Shown piece by piece: positions 16,221 through 18,875 of a stretch of 18,875 bases of DNA (within the stretch, counting starts at the first letter, position 1; every line of letters begins with the position of its first letter). This stretch comes from an uncultured Muribaculaceae bacterium (lineage in GTDB: Bacteria; Bacteroidota; Bacteroidia; Bacteroidales; Muribaculaceae): the NCBI GenBank assembly GCA_910585275.1, contig CAJUCW010000051.1, forward strand, positions 1 to 18,875. The letters run 5' to 3'. Under the pieces are notes generated by a model. It was not told the origin of the DNA and made no database searches. It saw nothing but the letters and a program-made list of their open reading frames with translations. The position numbers were made by a program, and so were the translations under genes.

Positions 16221-16643
16221 TCTAATTGTTAAGGCGAGCAGGGCGAGTTCATACCCCTTTAGCCCGAATCCGCAGAGCATGGCGCGGCAGGATGGGGCCG
16301 TCACCGATTTGTGGCGGAATTCGTCGCGCGCGTGTATGTTGGATATGTGGACCTCGATTACGGGAATCTGTATCGATGAAATGGCGTCGGCTATTGCGTA
16401 GGAGTAGTGGGCATATGCACCGGGATTGATGATTATTCCTTCGCAGTCGGGGGTGTCATAGCCGAGGCGATGTATTTTGTCGATGATTTCCCCCTCGCAG
16501 TTCGATTGATAATATTCTATGTCTATTTCAGGATGCTCTTCGCGGAGTGTGCGGAGATAGTCTTCGAAAGAGGTGGTGCCGTAGATTTCGGGTTGGCGCC
16601 GCCCAAGCAGGTTGAGGTTCGGGCCGTTGATTATGCAGATCAT
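16215..16643 (-). CDS. aroQ: Type II 3-dehydroquinate dehydratase
   Basis: From ATG 16643 the product is 142 aa, the usual size of this dodecameric enzyme, which converts 3-dehydroquinate to 3-dehydroshikimate in the shikimate pathway. An alternative GTG at 16676 would add 11 poorly conserved residues. Family motifs: NGPNLNLLGRRQPEIYG (6-22, with catalytic Arg and Tyr21), NCEGEIIDKIH, IIINPGAYAHYSYAI (substrate Asn and catalytic His) and VEVHISNIHARDEFRHKSV. The final TIRN and stop codon are encoded by repeat-tract sequence, which may have replaced the original C-terminus without harm. No promoter consensus was found upstream; that region carries two other repeats. Confidence 0.95.
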   Translation of the reverse strand: MICIINGPNLNLLGRRQPEIYGTTSFEDYLRTLREEHPEIDIEYYQSNCEGEIIDKIHRLGYDTPDCEGIIINPGAYAHYSYAIADAISSIQIPVIEVHISNIHARDEFRHKSVTAPSCRAMLCGFGLKGYELALLALTIRN

Positions 16644-16669
16644 AGATGCTGTCGTTTTTTGTGTTTTAA

Positions 16670-16695
16670 CGCTCACTTCGTTCGCGCCACAATCA
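16670..16695. repeat. 26-bp dispersed repeat, copy 2 (upstream of aroQ)
   Basis: The second copy of the sequence at 782-807, in the same orientation and differing only at its seventh base (C here, T there). It lies 27-52 bp upstream of the aroQ ATG and is directly followed by the 24-bp tandem repeat. If aroQ used the upstream GTG, that codon would fall within this repeat. Confidence 0.7.
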
Positions 16696-16698
16696 AGA

Positions 16699-16746
16699 GA
16701 CGTGAATCCGTATGGCTTTCATGACGTGAATTCGTATGGCTTTCAT
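16699..16746. repeat. Tandem 24-bp repeat (two copies)
   Basis: Two adjacent 24-bp units (each beginning GACGTGAAT and ending GTATGGCTTTCAT) differ at one base (C16708, T16732). On the minus strand each reads as the eight codons MKAIRIHV, so the array would encode that octapeptide twice if translated. No convincing gene contains it: the surrounding frame runs through the tRNA terminator and tRNA. Confidence 0.85.
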
Positions 16747-16792
16747 AGGGCGCGCGAACTCCGGATGCTTCTTGGCGCAGGAGAATATATAC

Positions 16793-16834
16793 AAAAAAAG
16801 AGCAGCAGGAAACCTAAGTTTACGCTGCTGCTCT
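16793..16834 (-). terminator. tRNA-Asp terminator
   Basis: A 10-bp stem (AGAGCAGCAG / CTGCTGCTCT) is followed on the minus strand by seven T residues, starting 15 bp after the tRNA 3' end. The loop itself can form a short AAAC/GTTT inner stem. This is a typical factor-independent terminator. Confidence 0.9.
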
Positions 16835-16848
16835 TCCTCTCTCCTCGG

Positions 16849-16923
16849 CGGTGCGGACGGGACTCGAACCCGCGACCCCATGCGTGACAGGCATGTATTC
16901 TAACCAGGCTGAACTACCGCACC
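16849..16923 (-). tRNA. tRNA-Asp (anticodon GTC)
   Basis: The 75-nt minus-strand sequence folds as a complete cloverleaf: acceptor GGTGCGG / CCGCACC, D arm GTTC...GAAT, anticodon stem CATGC / GCATG around loop CTGTCAC (anticodon GTC at 16886-16888), and T arm GCGGG-TTCGAGT-CCCGT. Discriminator base G and the overall sequence closely match bacterial tRNA-Asp. The 3' CCA is not encoded (GCCG follows), so it must be added after transcription. It has its own promoter about 55 nt upstream and a terminator. Confidence 0.96.
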
Positions 16924-16983
16924 AGAGTTGTTGTCTTTGCTATCGTTTCGTTTCTGTCGTTGTTTGTTTCCCGATTGCGAGTG

Positions 16984-17015
16984 CAAAGTTACAACGTTTT
17001 TTAATTCCCACCAAA
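16984..17015 (-). promoter_or_regulatory. Promoter of tRNA-Asp
   Basis: On the minus strand TTTG (17015-17012), a 20-bp spacer and TAACTTTG (16991-16984) match the Bacteroidota vegetative promoter at all defined positions. The start site would be near 16978, leaving a leader of about 55 nt to be removed from the tRNA. Confidence 0.85.
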
Positions 17016-17319
17016 TTTTTTGGCAAGAATTTTTAAAAAATTTTTCAATGATTGATTTAAGTCGGTGATATATAGATAGAAAAATTTTAAATTTTTTTTG
17101 AAGATTTTTTGCCGTGATTGCTTGGAAAGGGCGAGAATCAGCCAAAATTCTTAATGAGGCTTCTAAAAATTTTCATAAATTTCTTACGAAGGCGCCATTT
17201 TTTATCTCCACAAATAATAAATTGTGAGGAAAAACAGGAAAGCAATCATGCCGAAAAACAGGAATGCGAAGCACCAGAACACCTGATTACAATAATTAGC
17301 ACCCGAATTATTAATAGGG

Positions 17320-17575
17320 AGGAGGGGAGGATGGATCCATTTTGGGCGATGAAGACGCGGGACCGGGCCCGAAGACCCGGTGACACAACGAAGCTAAAGA
17401 TGGATTTTGCGGCGAGGCGCAACGGAATGGTGGGTGAGGATGGCAAATTAGGGGATTATTGGTGTGGAAATGGGGGGAAGAGGTCGGCAGAATTGGAGAA
17501 TTTTGGCAAAGGAATGAAGGAATTTGGCAGCCGAATGGAGAAGAGAGGGCCTTAGGGGTGATTATTGAGGGGAAG
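17320..17575. other. Purine-rich, GC-richer island without a recognisable gene
   Basis: Within an AT-rich intergenic stretch, this segment is richer in GC and strongly biased to purines on the plus strand (for example GGGAGGAGGGGAGGATGG and GGGGGGAAGAGG). It contains a CG-rich hairpin ACCGGG-N8-CCCGGT at 17362-17381. A weak direct repeat lies near 17490-17540 (AATTTTGGCAAAGGAATG / AATTTGGCAGCCGAATG). An open frame runs through it (17118-17555, plus), but its composition, TTG start and absence of domains make it unconvincing. It may be a structured RNA, a decayed gene or transferred DNA. Confidence 0.35.
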
Positions 17576-17744
17576 CGGGTATGAAATTTTTTGAAAAAAC
17601 ATTGTGATATGCTGAGGGATGTGTTTTGTAGCATAAAATTATTGTTATGGAGTGTTATGTGATGTTAAATAATAGAATTGATTAACAAAATGATAATTTT
17701 GTAGTTCTAAAATACCGTATTTTTAAATTAAAACAAGATTATAT

Positions 17745-17897
17745 ATGACAAAAAGTGAAAAATTTTTTAAAAATTATTTGGTGGATATAAATAATGATAT
17801 TAAATTTGCGAATCTTTTGAAGAAAATACACAATTTAACATACTTCTCAATCAATTTTATAGGAATGTTAAAAAATAAACGACAGTCTGATGACTAA
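17745..17897 (+). CDS. Possible 50-aa small ORF upstream of susC (doubtful)
   Basis: ATG at 17745 opens a 50-codon frame (MTKSEKFFKN...NKRQSDD) ending in TAA. The product would be basic and Asn/Lys/Phe-rich, which is what AT-rich DNA gives by chance. The strong promoter motif at 17777-17808 lies inside it, which argues against it being a real gene in its present form. TAATTTTG at 17694-17701 could be a -7 box for it but lacks a -33 partner. Nothing was recognised in it. Confidence 0.2.
   Translation: MTKSEKFFKNYLVDINNDIKFANLLKKIHNLTYFSINFIGMLKNKRQSDD
17777..17808 (+). promoter_or_regulatory. Probable susC promoter
   Basis: TTTG (17777-17780), a 20-bp spacer and TAAATTTG (17801-17808) match the Bacteroidota consensus fully. 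No better match was seen nearer the susC start. Transcription from about 17814 would give a long leader of roughly 270 nt that contains a perfect hairpin, leaving room for RNA-level control. Confidence 0.65.
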
Positions 17898-17961
17898 ATG
17901 GGATTTGCGCTGGCTAATATCTAAATTCGGATTGGTGTTTTTCGTGTGTTTGTGATGCAGA

Positions 17962-17989
17962 TTTAATAATTTGGGTGCAAATTATTAAA
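17962..17989 (+). promoter_or_regulatory. Perfect 12-bp hairpin in the susC leader
   Basis: TTTAATAATTTG (17962-17973) and CAAATTATTAAA (17978-17989) form a perfect 12-bp stem with a GGTG tetraloop, about 96 nt before the susC start codon. No U-tract follows, so it is not an ordinary terminator. As DNA it is a 28-bp palindrome that could be an operator. As RNA it could be a regulatory or stability element. Confidence 0.5.
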
Positions 17990-18085
17990 ATGTGTAAATG
18001 AAAAGGATAAACGGGATTGTATGAACTCGAATAATTGATATATAAGAGATTATGAGTAATATAAGTTTAATTTTTTAGTAAGAGT

Positions 18086-18875
18086 ATGAAAAAACTGTTT
18101 CTACTTCTTTTGACGGTTTTCTGTCTGGCTCTCGGGATGCAAGCCCAGAGCAACCGGATCCACGGCATCGTAGTGTCGGGCGAAGACAACGAGCCGATTG
18201 TCGGCGCTACGGTAATGGTGACGGGCACAAAACTTGGAACGACTACAGATGTCGATGGCAAGTTTATGATCACGAATGTGCCGTCAAACGCGAAGACTCT
18301 TAAGGTTTCGTATGTCGGAATGACATCGTCCGAGGTTCCCATCACCAAAGGTGAAATCAAGATTGTGCTCGGGCTCAACTCGGAAGTGCTCGACGAGGTT
18401 GTCGTGACCGCATTGGGTATTTCGAGAAATGAAAAGACCCTCGGCTATGCCGCCACTCAGGTGGGTTCCGCCGAAATCGAACAGGCGCGCACCAACAATG
18501 TGATGTCGGCTCTCCAAGGTAAGGTGGCCGGCCTTCAGGTGCAGACTACATCGGGCGACCCCGGTAGCGCCAACAACGTGCAAATCCGTGGCTTAGGCTC
18601 CATCAACGGTTCCAACCAACCTCTTTATGTGGTTGACGGTGTTCCTATCGAGAGTACGGCCCGCGGTACTCAAGGGCATGCCATCGCCGCCGGAGGTGTC
18701 AACAATATCGCTCCAGATGATGTCGCTTCTCTTACGGTGCTCAAAGGTGCGGCCGCTACGGCCCTCTACGGCAGCCGCGCAGCCAACGGCGTGATTATCA
18801 TAACCACCAAGAGCGGTAAGAAACTATTAGTTTTGCATTCGCAAAGAAAATACTATCTTTGTAGATACAAATATT
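18086..18875 (+). CDS. SusC-type TonB-dependent outer-membrane transporter, partial and apparently interrupted
   Basis: The frame starts at ATG 18086 and runs off the window. Residues 1-20 are a signal peptide. Residues 25-100 form a carboxypeptidase-regulatory-like domain (HGIVVSGEDNEPIVGATVMV...TTTDVDGKF). DEVVVTALG (103-111) starts the plug, which has IEQARTNNVMSALQGKVAGL, VQIRGLGS, PLYVVDGVPI and LKGAAATALYGSRAANGVIIITTKSGKK, ending at Lys246. Such proteins of about 1000 aa form an outer-membrane barrel that imports glycans or peptides with a SusD lid; the substrate is unknown. After Lys246 the codons (LLVLHSQRKYYLCRYKY) no longer resemble the family and the DNA becomes AT-rich and promoter-like. 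The gene is probably broken or rearranged there. Confidence 0.85.
   Translation, partial: MKKLFLLLLTVFCLALGMQAQSNRIHGIVVSGEDNEPIVGATVMVTGTKLGTTTDVDGKFMITNVPSNAKTLKVSYVGMTSSEVPITKGEIKIVLGLNSEVLDEVVVTALGISRNEKTLGYAATQVGSAEIEQARTNNVMSALQGKVAGLQVQTTSGDPGSANNVQIRGLGSINGSNQPLYVVDGVPIESTARGTQGHAIAAGGVNNIAPDDVASLTVLKGAAATALYGSRAANGVIIITTKSGKKLLVLHSQRKYYLCRYKY
18832..18867 (+). promoter_or_regulatory. Promoter-like sequence with two small palindromes at the right edge
   Basis: TTTG (18832-18835), 18 bp, then TATCTTTG (18854-18861) resembles a Bacteroidota promoter reading out of the window, with a spacer slightly shorter than usual. It overlaps two perfect small inverted repeats, TTTGC-ATTC-GCAAA (18832-18845) and TATCT-TTGT-AGATA (18854-18867). 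It sits inside what should be susC barrel-coding sequence, which suggests that DNA from another location begins near 18824. Confidence 0.5.

Noticed and set aside
16693..16881. Minus-strand 62-codon frame ending in the MKAIRIHV repeats
   Set aside because: It runs through the tRNA-Asp 3' half and its terminator and so cannot be an ordinary protein gene.
16849..16923. tRNA-Asp as an integration site for a mobile element
   Set aside because: No duplicate of the tRNA 3' end was found in the window, and there is no integrase of mobile-element type next to it.
17118..17555. 145-codon plus-strand open frame in the gene desert
   Set aside because: It starts at TTG and has no recognisable domain. 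It crosses both AT-rich and purine-rich segments with a sharp change in composition, and has no promoter motif in front. Minus-strand frames over the same DNA look equally arbitrary.
17694..17701. TAATTTTG as a second susC-side promoter
   Set aside because: There is no TTG at the required distance upstream; the nearest is about 13 bp away.

Overview
The window looks like a chromosomal segment from a member of the Bacteroidota, order Bacteroidales. The signs are an outer-membrane SusC-type TonB-dependent transporter, an LptE lipoprotein, a Bacteroidales-type YfhO membrane protein, promoters of the form TTG-N20-TAnnTTTG, and start codons preceded by A-rich sequence rather than Shine-Dalgarno sites. 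A gut family such as Muribaculaceae would fit, but nothing here proves it. Everything from secG to a tRNA-Asp gene (about 1-16.9 kb) reads on the minus strand. A susC-type gene at the right edge reads on the plus strand.

In minus-strand transcription order, starting from the right: (1) tRNA-Asp(GTC) with its own promoter and terminator. (2) aroQ, an O-methyltransferase, rbfA and an FtsX/LolE-type permease; rbfA and the permease overlap by ATGA. (3) An Lrp/AsnC regulator with a clear promoter overlapped by a 12-bp inverted repeat. (4) yfhO, a short methyltransferase-like protein and xerD, all joined by overlapping stop/start codons. (5) A galactoside unit: a secreted GH2 beta-galactosidase-type enzyme with its own promoter and a possible 20-codon upstream ORF, then galK and galM, ending in a strong terminator. 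Together these would release galactose from a galactoside, interconvert its anomers and phosphorylate it; no sugar transporter is present in the window. (6) An envelope unit: PlsC-type acyltransferase, a sigma-54 activator without a receiver domain, lptE, a conserved protein of unknown function and secG, ending in two tandem hairpins.

The 1.16-kb stretch from 16924 to 18085 has no convincing protein gene. It holds the tRNA promoter, a purine-rich island, and the likely susC promoter with a leader of about 270 nt containing a perfect 12-bp hairpin. The susC-type frame runs through signal peptide, carboxypeptidase-like domain and plug. After Lys246 it changes abruptly into AT-rich, promoter-like sequence with two small palindromes, 52 bases before the window ends. 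This looks like an inversion, insertion or assembly junction inside the gene.

Several short repeats are not explained by the genes: a 26-bp sequence present both inside a CDS near 0.8 kb and upstream of aroQ near 16.7 kb, a 24-bp tandem repeat beside it, two similar TTAG/CTAA-rich spacers about 15 kb apart, and a 9-bp GGACTTTAA-type repeat before galK. No CRISPR array, rRNA gene or complete insertion sequence was seen. No wholly new multi-gene system was recognised; the most interesting signals are the susC junction, the dispersed repeat and the candidate control elements.
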